From contig NZ_CP011112.1 of NCBI RefSeq assembly GCF_001190945.1, positions 4,526,001-4,590,000 on the forward strand: 64,000 nt of DNA. The letters run 5' to 3'. The position numbers and the translations under genes were made by a program. A model generated the notes under the pieces. It was not told the origin of the DNA and ran no database searches. It saw only the letters and a program-made list of their open reading frames with translations. How positions within the stretch are numbered: position 1 is the first letter of the stretch; each line of letters begins with the position of its first letter. Of the stretch, positions 24,899 through 33,505 are shown one piece after another. The stretch is from Luteipulveratus mongoliensis (GTDB lineage Bacteria > Actinomycetota > Actinomycetes > Actinomycetales > Dermatophilaceae).

Positions 24899-26818
24899 AT
24901 GACAGCTGTCAGCGATGAGATCCGGGTTGTACTCGACGGCGCTTGGGGAGACCTACGACAGCGCGTACGGCACGAGCTCAAGCCGGAGCAGATCCTCGGC
25001 GAGCCCGGGCAGAGCGTCGCCGAGCAGCGCGCACGGGTGACCCGACAGCTGCTCGCGCTGGCCGACGCCGGCTATGGCCGTATCGGCTTCCCGGCTCAGT
25101 ACGGCGGCGAGCTCGACTACGGCGCCTCGTGCGTCGCGTTCGAGATGCAGGCGTACGGCGACCTCTCGTTGCTCGTCAAGCTCGGCGTGCAGTTCGGTCT
25201 GTTCGGCGGCGCCGTCACGCGACTCGGCACCGAGCGGCACCACTCGGCCTACCTCGCGGACATCATGAGCGGCAAGCTCCTCGGCTCCTTCGGCATGACC
25301 GAGGTCGGGCACGGGAGCAACGTGCAACGCCTCGAGACCACCGCGACGTACGACCCTGCCACCAGTGAGATCGTCATCCACACCCCGACGGCGTCGGCCG
25401 TCAAGACCTACATCGGCAACGCCGCCCAAGACGCCCAGATGGCAGTCGTTTTCGCGCAGTTGATCACCAACGAGGGCGGGCACGGTGTCCACGCGCTGCT
25501 CGTGCCCGTGCGCGATGAGGCGGGCAACGCGTTGCCCGGCGTCACCATCGGCGACAACGGCGTGAAGGCGGGGCTGCCCGGCGTCGACAACGGGACGTTC
25601 GCGTTCGACCAGGTGCGAGTGCCAAAAGCCAACCTGCTCAACGCCTTTGGCGACATCGACGACAGCGGCACGTACGTCTCCGACATCGACAACGAGAACC
25701 GCCGCTTCTTCACGATGCTCGGCACCCTCGTACGCGGTCGGGTATGTGTCGGCGGCGGGTCCGGCTCGTCCGCCAAGAAGGCTCTCGCCATCGCGATCCG
25801 CTACGGCGACCACCGCCGCCAGTTCGAGGCGCCGGGCGACGAGCAGGAGGTCGTCGTCCTGGACTACCTCGCCCACCAGCGCAAGCTGCTCCCCCGGCTG
25901 GCGAAGTCGTACGCCCTGTCCCTCGCCCAGAACATCGTGACCGAGCGCCTCGAGGAGCTGCACGGCGCCGGCGCGGCCGGTGGCGAGAAGGATCAGGAGG
26001 CCCAGCGCGAGCTCGAGACGCGCGTCGCCGGGCTGAAGGCCGTCACCACCTGGCATGCCCTGGAGACGATTCAGGTCTGCCGTGAAGCGTGTGGTGGAGC
26101 GGGTTACATGGCCGAGAACCAGCTGGGTCAGATGCGGGCCGACGTCGACGTCTTCACGACGTTCGAGGGCGACAACACGGTGCTGCTGCAGCTGGTCGCC
26201 AAGGGCCTGCTGACCGAGTACAAGGAGTTGTGGGGCGATCTCGACCCGGCCGCGATGGTTGGCATGGTCAGCAAGCAGATCGCCGAAGGTGCAGTGGAGC
26301 GGACGACGGGCCGCGCCCGCCTGCAGAAGATGCTCGACCTGGCCAAGGGTCGTGATGACGACTCTGCGCTGGACGACCGAGGCTGGCAGCTCTCGATGTT
26401 CGAGCAGCGGGCTGACCACACTCTTGAGACGGTGGCCAAGCGGCTACGAAAAGCCACCAAGGACAATGCTTTTCAGTTGTTCAACGGTGCGCAGGACCAT
26501 GTGCTGCTCGCGGCCCGGACACACATCGACCGGATCGTCATGGAGGCCTTCGCCGAGGCCGTTGATGCCATGGAGGACGGGCCGGCCAAGGCCCTGATGG
26601 ACCGGGTCTGCAGCCTGTACGCGCTGGCCTCCATCGAGGAGGACAAGGCGTGGTTCCTGGAGCACGGGCGGCTGACGACGACGCGCTCTCGCGCGGTGAC
26701 CGCGCAGGTCAACCAGCTGTGCGCCGACCTGCGGCCACATGTGCTGACCCTGGTCGACGCGCTGGGCATCCCGGACGGTTTGATCACCGCGCCGATCGCG
26801 GCGTCCCCGGGTGCATGA
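24899..26818 (+). CDS. Acyl-CoA oxidase/dehydrogenase-family flavoprotein
   Basis: 639-aa flavoenzyme of the acyl-CoA dehydrogenase superfamily. It has FAD/substrate blocks SFGMTEVGHGSNVQRLETTA, VRGRVCVGGGS, CREACGGAGYMAENQLGQMR and FTTFEGDNTVLLQLVAKGLL. The last two blocks and the long C-terminal helical domain resemble acyl-CoA oxidases (about 650 aa) more than typical dehydrogenases (about 380 aa). It should catalyse the first oxidation step of beta-oxidation. ATG start with GAGG 8 nt upstream. The 156-bp spacer to GH31 is AT-rich and must hold both divergent promoters, but I cannot assign boxes with confidence. The 3' end overlaps a small convergent gene by 35 nt. Confidence 0.9.
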   Translation: MTAVSDEIRVVLDGAWGDLRQRVRHELKPEQILGEPGQSVAEQRARVTRQLLALADAGYGRIGFPAQYGGELDYGASCVAFEMQAYGDLSLLVKLGVQFGLFGGAVTRLGTERHHSAYLADIMSGKLLGSFGMTEVGHGSNVQRLETTATYDPATSEIVIHTPTASAVKTYIGNAAQDAQMAVVFAQLITNEGGHGVHALLVPVRDEAGNALPGVTIGDNGVKAGLPGVDNGTFAFDQVRVPKANLLNAFGDIDDSGTYVSDIDNENRRFFTMLGTLVRGRVCVGGGSGSSAKKALAIAIRYGDHRRQFEAPGDEQEVVVLDYLAHQRKLLPRLAKSYALSLAQNIVTERLEELHGAGAAGGEKDQEAQRELETRVAGLKAVTTWHALETIQVCREACGGAGYMAENQLGQMRADVDVFTTFEGDNTVLLQLVAKGLLTEYKELWGDLDPAAMVGMVSKQIAEGAVERTTGRARLQKMLDLAKGRDDDSALDDRGWQLSMFEQRADHTLETVAKRLRKATKDNAFQLFNGAQDHVLLAARTHIDRIVMEAFAEAVDAMEDGPAKALMDRVCSLYALASIEEDKAWFLEHGRLTTTRSRAVTAQVNQLCADLRPHVLTLVDALGIPDGLITAPIAASPGA

Positions 26819-26960
26819 GCCAGCCGATGATCAGCCGGGGCGAATGGGCTTCGTGCTGTTGACGACTCGGCTTGTCGACCTCGTCGTAGGTCGGCCGTAG
26901 GACCTTGGCGTTGCGCTCGGCACAGATCTGGGTGGCGAGCTGCTCCTGGAGGTGTGACAT
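26784..26960 (-). CDS. Small hypothetical protein, 58 aa
   Basis: ATG at 26960 with a strong Shine-Dalgarno (AAAGGAA, 7 nt upstream). The product begins MSHLQEQLATQICAERNAK and contains RPTYDEVDKPSRQQ and a hydrophobic RLIIGWLMH near the end. No family is recognised. It follows the DUF4097 gene by 35 bp on the same strand, so it is likely the last gene of that operon. Its 3' end overlaps the convergent acyl-CoA oxidase by 35 nt. Confidence 0.65.
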   Translation of the reverse strand: MSHLQEQLATQICAERNAKVLRPTYDEVDKPSRQQHEAHSPRLIIGWLMHPGTPRSAR

Positions 26961-26995
26961 GACGTGTTCCTTTCACGTGGGTGATGCAGTGGGAT

Positions 26996-27817
26996 TCAGA
27001 GCTGACGGAGGTGGATGTCACCGCTGACGGTGGTGACGCGGAGCTCGACGAAGGGCTCGCCCTCGGCGGGCTGTCCTGCGCTGGGCAAGTCGTTGTCGAC
27101 ATCGCCGCTGAGCGTGCTGACCTCGGTCCAGACGGGCGTGCCGCTCGGGATCGCGACCTCCACGTCGCCCGAGGCGGCCTTGACCTTCAGGGCGCCGGCG
27201 CGCAGGGCCTGGACATCCAGGTCGCCGCTGCCGGTCGTGAGCGAGGTGTCGGCGCCGGCTTCCTTGATCGTGGTGTCGCCGGACCCGGTCTTGAGCGAGG
27301 CAGCCTCGCCGACCGAGCCGAGCTCGATGTCACCCGAGCCGGTCGAGATGCTGCATGACGCGGCGACCCGGTCGACCTCGACGTCTCCGGAGCCGCTCTT
27401 GATGCGGAGGTCTCCGAGGACTTCCTTGAGCGTGACCTCGCCGGAACCGGTGTTCACGACGACATCACCGGTGAAGGTGCCGCCCTCGACCTGGCCGGAC
27501 CCGGACTGGATCTGCGCCTGACCGAACCGCCCCTCGGCCGATATGTCGGCGGAGCCGGTCTTGGTGGCCAGGTCACTGCCGGTCGGCACCGTGACGGTGG
27601 CGGTGATGCTGTGGCTGCGACCGAAGACGCCGCGCTGCTTGGGGCCGACAATGCTGATGGTCCGGCCCTTCTGCGTCACCATGACGTCATCGGCGTCAGA
27701 TCCTTCGATCCGGACCTGCGTGGTGGCCACCTCGTCGGCCGTGACGGCGATCTCGCCGCTGCCGATCTCGGCGAACAGCTCGACGGGCTCGGGTGTCTCG
27801 AACGTGTACTCCTGCAT
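26996..27817 (-). CDS. DUF4097-family beta-helix repeat protein
   Basis: 273 aa from the ATG at 27817 (MQEYTFETPEPVELF), with AGGAAG just upstream; an earlier in-frame start at 27871 is possible. From about residue 75 it is built of repeats of roughly 18-20 residues with the pattern (T/S)GSG(D/E/S)xx(hydrophobic), e.g. IKSGSGDVEV, ISTGSGDIEL, LKTGSGDTTI, LTTGSGDLDV. These form a right-handed beta-helix/adhesin-like stack (DUF4097/DUF4098). No signal peptide is visible, which suggests a cytoplasmic location as for others in this family. Its upstream neighbour is a ribbon-helix-helix protein, a common DUF4097 pairing. Confidence 0.88.
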   Translation of the reverse strand: MQEYTFETPEPVELFAEIGSGEIAVTADEVATTQVRIEGSDADDVMVTQKGRTISIVGPKQRGVFGRSHSITATVTVPTGSDLATKTGSADISAEGRFGQAQIQSGSGQVEGGTFTGDVVVNTGSGEVTLKEVLGDLRIKSGSGDVEVDRVAASCSISTGSGDIELGSVGEAASLKTGSGDTTIKEAGADTSLTTGSGDLDVQALRAGALKVKAASGDVEVAIPSGTPVWTEVSTLSGDVDNDLPSAGQPAEGEPFVELRVTTVSGDIHLRQL

Positions 27818-27898
27818 GACTTCCTGCTTCCTGGTCGAGGGTGTGTGGGATCGCGGGACGTCGGTCGACATCCCTGGTGAGTTGAATCAGATGTGGGT

Positions 27899-28420
27899 CT
27901 AGAGCCAGCCGCTCATCCGGCGATTGCCGCGACGTCCGGCGAAGGGGTCATTGCTGAACGGCTGTGAACCGGGTCCCTCGCCGCTCGTCGCGGCGCGGAC
28001 GGTGCTCACCAGCCAGGTGTTGAGCGACTGTCCCGCCTGGGCAGCGAGCTCCTCGGCCCGCTTCTTGACCGGCTCAGGCAGCCGCAGTGTCACGCGGGCC
28101 AGGTTGGTGTCGTCGCCGTCCTCGGGAGCTGTCGGCGGCGCCGGCGGGAGCGGAGGAGTCGGCGGGGCGGGTACGGCCGCGGGCGCCTCGACGACGAAGT
28201 CCAGCTCGCGTCCGTTGAGTCGCACATCGACCGAGCCGGCCGGCATCTCGGAGGTGATCTCGGCCGCCGCCTGTGAGATGGCTTCCATCAGGGCGAGCCG
28301 GGCCGACGGGTCGAGCGCGATCAGCAGCCGCTCGGCGGTGGCTCGGCCGCTGGCCTCGCCGACCTCTGCAGCGTTCTGCAGGTCTCGGCGAAGGAGTTCG
28401 ACGTAGGGCGTGATGTCCAT
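27899..28420 (-). CDS. Ribbon-helix-helix regulator with HicB-like N-terminus
   Basis: About 173 aa from the ATG at 28420 (GTG at 28429 is an alternative). The N-terminal half (about 1-85) is helical then beta. A Pro/Ala linker follows at about 86-105, then an Arc/CopG-type ribbon-helix-helix (RVTLRLPEPVKKRAEELAAQ, with SLNTWLVSTVRAA), then a Gly/Arg-rich tail ending RRGNRRMSGWL. It should bind DNA as a dimer. It is the first gene of the operon with DUF4097 and the small protein. Just upstream lie three phased TGACRTCA boxes, a likely autoregulatory operator. Confidence 0.85.
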   Translation of the reverse strand: MDITPYVELLRRDLQNAAEVGEASGRATAERLLIALDPSARLALMEAISQAAAEITSEMPAGSVDVRLNGRELDFVVEAPAAVPAPPTPPLPPAPPTAPEDGDDTNLARVTLRLPEPVKKRAEELAAQAGQSLNTWLVSTVRAATSGEGPGSQPFSNDPFAGRRGNRRMSGWL

Positions 28421-28431
28421 GTGCACCACAA

Positions 28432-28472
28432 TGACATCACTTTGACGTCACGTCAACACTTTGATGACATCA
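28432..28472. promoter_or_regulatory. Phased TGACRTCA boxes, candidate operator for the ribbon-helix-helix regulator
   Basis: TGACATCA at 28432-28439, TGACGTCA at 28443-28450 and TGACATCA at 28465-28472, so start spacings are 11 and 22 bp, one and two helical turns. The middle box is part of a 15-bp palindrome (ttgacgt-c-acgtcaa, 28442-28456). The last box contains the stop codon of the upstream MFS gene. Tandem, phased, short palindromic boxes are what Arc/MetJ-type proteins bind. Confidence 0.65.
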
Positions 28473-29918
28473 CGTGGCGTCAGAGGTGGCTGCAGATGCT
28501 CCAGCGGCCACTTCTGGCCGGTTGCAGTGGCGCTGCAGACCGACCGCGGTGAGCAGTGCGCCGACGGCCACGAGACCGACGCACCACCACATCGAGGCCC
28601 GGAAGGCATCAGCCACTGCCGCCGGCTGCTCGTACTCCCGACCGGACAGCCCCACCACCAAGGGCAGGCCGGCAATCGCGATCAGGCCGGCGGTGCGAGA
28701 GACGGCGTTGTTGATGCCGCTGGCGATCCCGGAGCGCTCCTCGGGAGCCGCGGCCAGCACCGTGCCGGTGAGCGGGGCGACCAGCATGGAGAGTCCGAAG
28801 CCCATCAGCGTGATGCCCGGCAGGATCTGGGTGACGTACGACGGCCGGTCCGGCGCCATCGCGAGGAGTGCGAGTCCGAGCCCGAGGACGAGCGAGCCCG
28901 ACAGCATCGGCAACCGGGCGCCGTACCGCGTCGCGACACCACCGAAGCGGGAGGCGAGGAACAGCATGACGACACTCACCGGCACGGTGGCCGCACCGGC
29001 CGCGAGCGGCGACCACCCGGCGCTGACCTGGAGATAGACCGCGAGCAGGAAAAAGCTGCCCGACAGCGCCGCGTAGACCGCCAGCGTGACCAGGTTGATG
29101 ACGCTGAACGTGCGGTTGGCGAAGAGGCCGAGCGGCACCATCGGCGCGTGCTCACGCCGCTCCGCGACGACGAACGCCACGGCCGCGAGCACGCCGATGA
29201 CCAGGCTCAGCAACGTCGTACCGGACAGCCCGGTGTCGGGCCAGGCGGTCAGCGCCCAGGTAATGCCGGCGAGCGCGAGGGGTGCGAGCAGCAGGGCAGG
29301 TATGTCGACGTGGTGCTCGGCGTGCGGGTCGAGGGTCTCGGGCGCGTACCGCAGCAGGAACAGGATCGCGACGGCGATCGGGACGTTGATCCAGAACGCG
29401 AGCCGCCAGTCGATGCCGACGAGCCAGCCGCCGAGCACCGGGCCGCCGGCCGTCGCGATGCCGAGCATGCCGGTCCAGGCGCCGATGGCTCGCATGCGGT
29501 CGTCCGGGTGAAAGCTGGCCTGCAGCATCGCCAGGCTGCCGGGCGTCAGCAGGGCGGCGGCGACCCCTTGCAGCAGCCGTGCACCGACCAGGATCTCGAT
29601 GGTCGGGCTCACCGCGCACAGCACGGATGCAACCGCGAATCCCGCTATGCCCCAGCCATATACGCGTTTGCGACCCAGTCGGTCACCGAGTGAGCCACCG
29701 ACCAGGATCAGCGCGGCGAGCGTCAGCGTGTAGCCGTTGACGACCCACTGCAGACCGGCGAGATCGGTGTCCAGGTCGCGGCCGATACGCGGCAGCGCGA
29801 CGTTGACGATCGTGCCGTCCAGGAACGCCATCCCCGACCCGAGAATGGTCGTCAGCAGCAGGAGGCGACCCTGCCGCTCGTTCATCCGCAGTCCCGCTGA
29901 GACCTCCACGTTGCTCAC
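28470..29918 (-). CDS. MFS drug transporter, EmrB/QacA (DHA2, 14-TM) family
   Basis: 482 aa with about 14 membrane helices. It has motif A (GSLGDRLGRKRVYGW) after TM2, the antiporter motif C region (GPVLGGWLVGIDWRLAFWIN), and the DHA2-typical start LDGTIVNVALPRIGRDL. It would export hydrophobic compounds by proton antiport. Starts at GTG 29918 or ATG 29885; neither has a convincing ribosome site. It is divergent from the EamA gene with a 56-bp spacer. Its stop lies within the operator-like boxes of the next gene. Confidence 0.92.
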   Translation of the reverse strand: MSNVEVSAGLRMNERQGRLLLLTTILGSGMAFLDGTIVNVALPRIGRDLDTDLAGLQWVVNGYTLTLAALILVGGSLGDRLGRKRVYGWGIAGFAVASVLCAVSPTIEILVGARLLQGVAAALLTPGSLAMLQASFHPDDRMRAIGAWTGMLGIATAGGPVLGGWLVGIDWRLAFWINVPIAVAILFLLRYAPETLDPHAEHHVDIPALLLAPLALAGITWALTAWPDTGLSGTTLLSLVIGVLAAVAFVVAERREHAPMVPLGLFANRTFSVINLVTLAVYAALSGSFFLLAVYLQVSAGWSPLAAGAATVPVSVVMLFLASRFGGVATRYGARLPMLSGSLVLGLGLALLAMAPDRPSYVTQILPGITLMGFGLSMLVAPLTGTVLAAAPEERSGIASGINNAVSRTAGLIAIAGLPLVVGLSGREYEQPAAVADAFRASMWWCVGLVAVGALLTAVGLQRHCNRPEVAAGASAATSDAT

Positions 29919-29974
29919 CCTGCCGTAACGGGGCCTGCGGCGGGAGCATTCCGCGCCTTGGTTGGATAGGACCA

Positions 29975-30838
29975 GTGAGTGGCCATGCGTTGATCCTCGT
30001 TCTTGTCGCCGCGCTGTGCCATGCCCTGTGGAACATCGCCGCCAAGTACGTCGACGGCGACCGCTTCGTCTTCGTGTGGTCGTACGAGTTCTTGTCCACC
30101 GTGCTCTGGCTGCCGGTCGGCCTTGTCGTCCTGGCGCGTGAGGGCTGGCCGATGTCCTGGGGACTCCTGGTCGGACCGCTGGTCTCGGCCGTGCTGCACA
30201 TTGCCTACAGCCTCACGCTGCAGACGGGGTACGACCGCGCGGCGCTCGGTGTCGTCTATCCCGTCGCCCGCGGCACCGGTCCGCTGCTGAGCATGATCGT
30301 CGGCATCTTGGTGCTGCAGGAACGACCCGGTTGGCACGCGGTCATCGGCGGCCTGGTCGTCATCGCCGGAGTGGCGGTCGTAGCCACTCACCGCGTCGCC
30401 GACAGCCGCGGGCTGTCGCGAGAGGGGCTGGCGTACGGCGCGGCTACTGGTTTCTGGATCGCCGGCTACACCCTCTGGGACAGTCACGCCGTCGGCGAGC
30501 TCTCACTGAACCCGTTGCCGTACTTCGCCCTCACCGTGATGTGGCAGGCCGTGCTGCTCGCTCCCGCTCTGGTCACCAGACGCGCCGCGTTCCGATCGAC
30601 CGTACGACGGTCGTGGCGGCCGAGCCTGGCCATCGCCGTGCTCTCGCCGGTCGCGTACATCCTCGTGCTGGAGGTCATGCAGACCACCCCGGTCTCCCTG
30701 GTTGCACCTGCGCGGGAGTCGAGCATCATCGTCGGTTCGCTGCTCGCGTGGTGGTTGTTCCGCGAGCCCGGACCGGTGCGCAAGGTGGCCGGCTCGATCG
30801 TGGTGATCGCAGGGATCACGCTGATCGCGTGGACCTGA
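29975..30838 (+). CDS. EamA/DMT-superfamily transporter
   Basis: 287-aa protein of ten predicted membrane helices in two EamA repeats (about 1-140 and 145-287). Typical pieces are AALCHALWNIAAKY and ARGTGPLLSMIVG in the first half and ARESSIIVGSLLAWWLFREP in the second. DMT exporters move amino acids, nucleosides or other metabolites; the substrate is unknown. GTG start. Confidence 0.9.
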   Translation: MSGHALILVLVAALCHALWNIAAKYVDGDRFVFVWSYEFLSTVLWLPVGLVVLAREGWPMSWGLLVGPLVSAVLHIAYSLTLQTGYDRAALGVVYPVARGTGPLLSMIVGILVLQERPGWHAVIGGLVVIAGVAVVATHRVADSRGLSREGLAYGAATGFWIAGYTLWDSHAVGELSLNPLPYFALTVMWQAVLLAPALVTRRAAFRSTVRRSWRPSLAIAVLSPVAYILVLEVMQTTPVSLVAPARESSIIVGSLLAWWLFREPGPVRKVAGSIVVIAGITLIAWT

Positions 30839-30923
30839 CGCTGGGCCTGTTCTTCCGGTCAACCGGGGCGCATGATGGAAGCAGACGGGATCGCACTTCT
30901 GAGCACGATGAGAGGTGGATGCC

Positions 30924-31361
30924 ATGGCCGCTTCGGCACACGACATCGACAAGCACCCTGACGTTCTTGAGATGCGTCATCGGTACGACGAGATCTCCGA
31001 GAAGCCCATCGCACAGTGGGCCGACGGAGTGATGTTCCTGGCCGGGATCTTCCTGGCCATGTCTCCCTGGGTGATCGGTTTCTCCGGTCAGGCCAGCATG
31101 ACCGCCAGCTGTCTGATCACCGGGCTCGCTGTCGCCCTCCTGGGTGTCGGCTTCTCGGTCGCCTACGGACACTTCCACGGACTCGCGTGGGTGACCGGGG
31201 TGCTCGGGCTGTGGGCGATCGTCTCCCCCTGGGCCGTGGACGGCCCGACACCGGACAACAAGGCGATCGTGTGGACCGTGATCGCCGGTGCGTTGTGCGT
31301 GCTGTGCACGCTGGCGCTGATGTCGACCAGCATGGAGCGGCTGCGCATGGGGCGCCGCTGA
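30924..31361 (+). CDS. SPW-repeat membrane protein
   Basis: 145 aa from the ATG at 30924 with AGAGG 8 nt upstream; a GTG at 30915 is an alternative. Four hydrophobic helices are arranged as two repeats, each bearing the Ser-Pro-Trp signature: MSPWVIGFSG and VSPWAVDGPT. SPW-repeat proteins are small membrane proteins of unknown function in actinobacteria and others. The N-terminal 35 residues are soluble and charged. Confidence 0.88.
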   Translation: MAASAHDIDKHPDVLEMRHRYDEISEKPIAQWADGVMFLAGIFLAMSPWVIGFSGQASMTASCLITGLAVALLGVGFSVAYGHFHGLAWVTGVLGLWAIVSPWAVDGPTPDNKAIVWTVIAGALCVLCTLALMSTSMERLRMGRR

Positions 31362-31369
31362 CCCTCACC

Positions 31370-31407
31370 GGCCGCGGTGGCGTACGCGATCCCGCGCCAC
31401 TGCGGCC
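31370..31407. terminator. Bidirectional hairpin between SPW gene and secreted hydrolase
   Basis: 13-bp inverted repeat, arms 31370-31382 (ggccgcggtggcg) and 31395-31407, loop 12 nt, one G·T-type mismatch. It sits between the two convergent stops. Confidence 0.65.
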
Positions 31408-31415
31408 GTGTCATG

Positions 31416-33200
31416 TCAGGGCCGCAGCGTGAACGTGCCCGGGCCGGGTGTCACCGGCGACGTGGAGGCGTACGAGTCGAGGTACTCATCGAGGTACGGC
31501 GCTCGGTCGCCCTGCGTCGCGACATCCGTAGTCGGGTTCTGCAGCGGAAGGGTGAGGCGCGCGGTCCACACCTTCACCGCGGCCTTGCTCGAGCTCGGCT
31601 CCCAGTAGCCGTCAGCATGATTGGTGCCGACCCGGACGGCCAGCCGGTGTCCGGGCTGCAGGGTCCAGTCCATCCCTCGCAGGTTGAGGTGCGTGACTCC
31701 CACGGCCGGCACGACCGTGATCATGTCGTTCAGCTGCACCGCCGACCCGTCCGCGGCGACGTCCCACAGCTCGGCGACCAGGTTGCCTCGACCCTTGGTG
31801 ATGAGATCGACCGAGGGCGTACCGGTGAGGCGGACCTTCGCCGTCACGGGCGTCGAGTACGTCGTCAGCGAGCCCGCTGCCGTCTTCGCGAACGAGCGCA
31901 CCGAGGGCCGCGGCGCGACGCTGCCCAGGTGCTCCATGTCGTACTGACCGGACGCCTGAGCTCGCTTCTCCGGGTTGAACCCACCAGCGGCGCCGGTGTC
32001 GACGTACGTGCCCGTGGCGAGCCCGACATTTGTGTGCCGGCTCGTCAGCGGCCAGGTCTTCTGGCCGCGCCAGGTGCCACTGTTGTCCTGCACGGCGAAG
32101 GTCGGGTCCTTGACTGTGGGCTTGTCGCCCTTGAGGTAGCGGTCGTAGAACCGCATGACCTCGTCGAACCATCCGGCCCGGCCCATCAGCAGGGTGCCGT
32201 CGACGGCGTCGTTGCCGCGGACGTGCGGCCACGGACCGACCCAACCGCGTTGCGGCCCATGGTGATTCGCGAGGAACTGCTGTACGTCCTCGGCCTTGGT
32301 GTTGTCCTCGATGGTGCCCTGGGTGACGAAGAGGGGCGTGTGGGAACCGGTCACCTTGGCCGCCAGGTCACGGGCGCGCCAGTACGACGACCGCGGGCTG
32401 GGGTTCTGGGTGTCCGTGAGGTTGTCCTTCAGACACTTCGGGTTCTGGGTCTCGTAGTCGGCGGCCTTCTTGTACTGCGCGCTGTCGTCCGACATGCCCG
32501 AGATGGTCGCGATCTCGTTGTAGGCCTCGGGCGTGCCGAGGTGGTTGAACCGCGGGACGCCGTTGTTGAAGAGGTAGTTGTACATGTCCCAGACCGGCTC
32601 CTGGGCAACCACTGCATCCGGCCCACGCTTCTTGAGCGTCGCACCGACCAGCCCGGTGGAGGCGTCGTACGACTTGCCGTACATGCCGACCTTGCCGGTC
32701 GACCAGGGCTGAGTACGCGCCCACGTCACTGCCGCTGCGACGTCGGCCTGCTCGCCCGGACCGACCCAGTCGAGGCAACCCGTGGATCCGCCGAAGCCGC
32801 GCAGATCCACCATGACGACGGTGTAGCCGCGCGCCATGAGCTTCGCGCCGTCGACGAAGTCGTTGAACCGTTCGGACGGCCCGGTGTGGGTGAAGCCGTC
32901 GTCGCCGGTCTGTCCACGGTGGCTGAAGTAGGGCCCCGCCGACAGGATGACCGGCGTACGGGTCCCGGCGGGCAGGTTGGCCGGGCGAAGCACGTCGGCG
33001 TGCAGGGTGACCCCGCCGCTGGAGGGGAAGTAGGACTCCGTCCATGCAGCGCCCTCGGGCACGCGGTCGTTCTGGTCGTGCGTGGTGCCGCCCGCCTTCA
33101 CGGTGGTCGGCTCCGTGGCATGGGATGGCGGCGCGGGCGCGGCGAGACTGACCGCCGCGGCGGCGACAGCGCCGACAGCAAGAAGGGAACGTCCGGTCAT
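31416..33200 (-). CDS. Secreted X-Pro dipeptidyl-peptidase/CocE-family hydrolase
   Basis: About 594 aa from the ATG at 33200. The signal peptide (MTGRSLLAVGAVAAAAVS..., cleaved near PSHA) is followed by an alpha/beta-hydrolase domain of the S15 family. The nucleophile is Ser in GMYGKSYDAST, with VVMVDLRGFGGSTG preceding it and the catalytic His probably in WPHVRGND. A cap region is rich in Asn and Tyr. The C-terminal jelly-roll domain (about 400-594) is the usual X-Pro peptidase C-domain. It would cut N-terminal X-Pro dipeptides or hydrolyse esters outside the cell. Monocistronic. Confidence 0.9.
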   Translation of the reverse strand: MTGRSLLAVGAVAAAAVSLAAPAPPSHATEPTTVKAGGTTHDQNDRVPEGAAWTESYFPSSGGVTLHADVLRPANLPAGTRTPVILSAGPYFSHRGQTGDDGFTHTGPSERFNDFVDGAKLMARGYTVVMVDLRGFGGSTGCLDWVGPGEQADVAAAVTWARTQPWSTGKVGMYGKSYDASTGLVGATLKKRGPDAVVAQEPVWDMYNYLFNNGVPRFNHLGTPEAYNEIATISGMSDDSAQYKKAADYETQNPKCLKDNLTDTQNPSPRSSYWRARDLAAKVTGSHTPLFVTQGTIEDNTKAEDVQQFLANHHGPQRGWVGPWPHVRGNDAVDGTLLMGRAGWFDEVMRFYDRYLKGDKPTVKDPTFAVQDNSGTWRGQKTWPLTSRHTNVGLATGTYVDTGAAGGFNPEKRAQASGQYDMEHLGSVAPRPSVRSFAKTAAGSLTTYSTPVTAKVRLTGTPSVDLITKGRGNLVAELWDVAADGSAVQLNDMITVVPAVGVTHLNLRGMDWTLQPGHRLAVRVGTNHADGYWEPSSSKAAVKVWTARLTLPLQNPTTDVATQGDRAPYLDEYLDSYASTSPVTPGPGTFTLRP

Positions 33201-33260
33201 GGTCGGGACGTTAGCCGACAGAACCAGCACGGTGCCCTTCTACGAGGAGCGGGCATGAGT

Positions 33261-33291
33261 GAGGGCCCCGAGACGATGTCTCGGGGCCCTC
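33261..33291 (-). terminator. Terminator downstream of tRNA-Tyr
   Basis: Perfect 14-bp inverted repeat, arms 33261-33274 and 33278-33291, loop only 3 nt. It lies 7 bp past the tRNA-Tyr 3' end, so it terminates the tRNA transcript on the minus strand. Confidence 0.85.
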
Positions 33292-33297
33292 GGCACG

Positions 33298-33378
33298 TGC
33301 CAGGTGAAGGATTCGAACCTTCGTAGCTTTCGCGATGGATTTACAGTCCACTCCCATTGGCCGCTCGGGCAACCTGGC
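33298..33378 (-). tRNA. tRNA-Tyr (GTA anticodon)
   Basis: 81-nt class II tRNA on the minus strand: acceptor GCCAGGT/ACCTGGC, discriminator A. The anticodon loop CTGTAAA gives GTA. It has a long variable arm and T-loop TTCGAAT. CCA is not encoded. Confidence 0.97.
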
Positions 33379-33392
33379 GCGAGTGCATGAGG

Positions 33393-33422
33393 AGGATAGC
33401 AACGAGAACCGGTGCGCTCCAA
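33393..33422 (-). promoter_or_regulatory. Probable tRNA-Tyr promoter
   Basis: On the minus strand, TTGGAG (33417-33422) and TATCCT (33393-33398) are separated by 18 bp. The -10 is 14 bp upstream of the mature tRNA 5' end, a plausible short leader. Confidence 0.5.
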
Positions 33423-33505
33423 TCCGAGTCGCGCGCGCCCGTCGTACCGGCGGCCCGGCATACTCGGACGTCGGACCGCACCACACGCAACCCGCAGGAG
33501 AAGCC

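Noticed and set aside
24953-26419. 488-aa minus-strand ORF
   Set aside because: Shadow of the acyl-CoA oxidase; no family features and no ribosome site.
24899-26818. Orthologue of FadE5
   Set aside because: It lies near the htdX-fabG4-fadA2 operon as fadE5 does in mycobacteria, but its C-terminal blocks and length fit acyl-CoA oxidases better.
31377-33326. 649-aa plus-strand ORF
   Set aside because: Antisense to the X-Pro peptidase-like gene, which has a catalytic GxSY motif and signal peptide; the ORF also runs into tRNA-Tyr.
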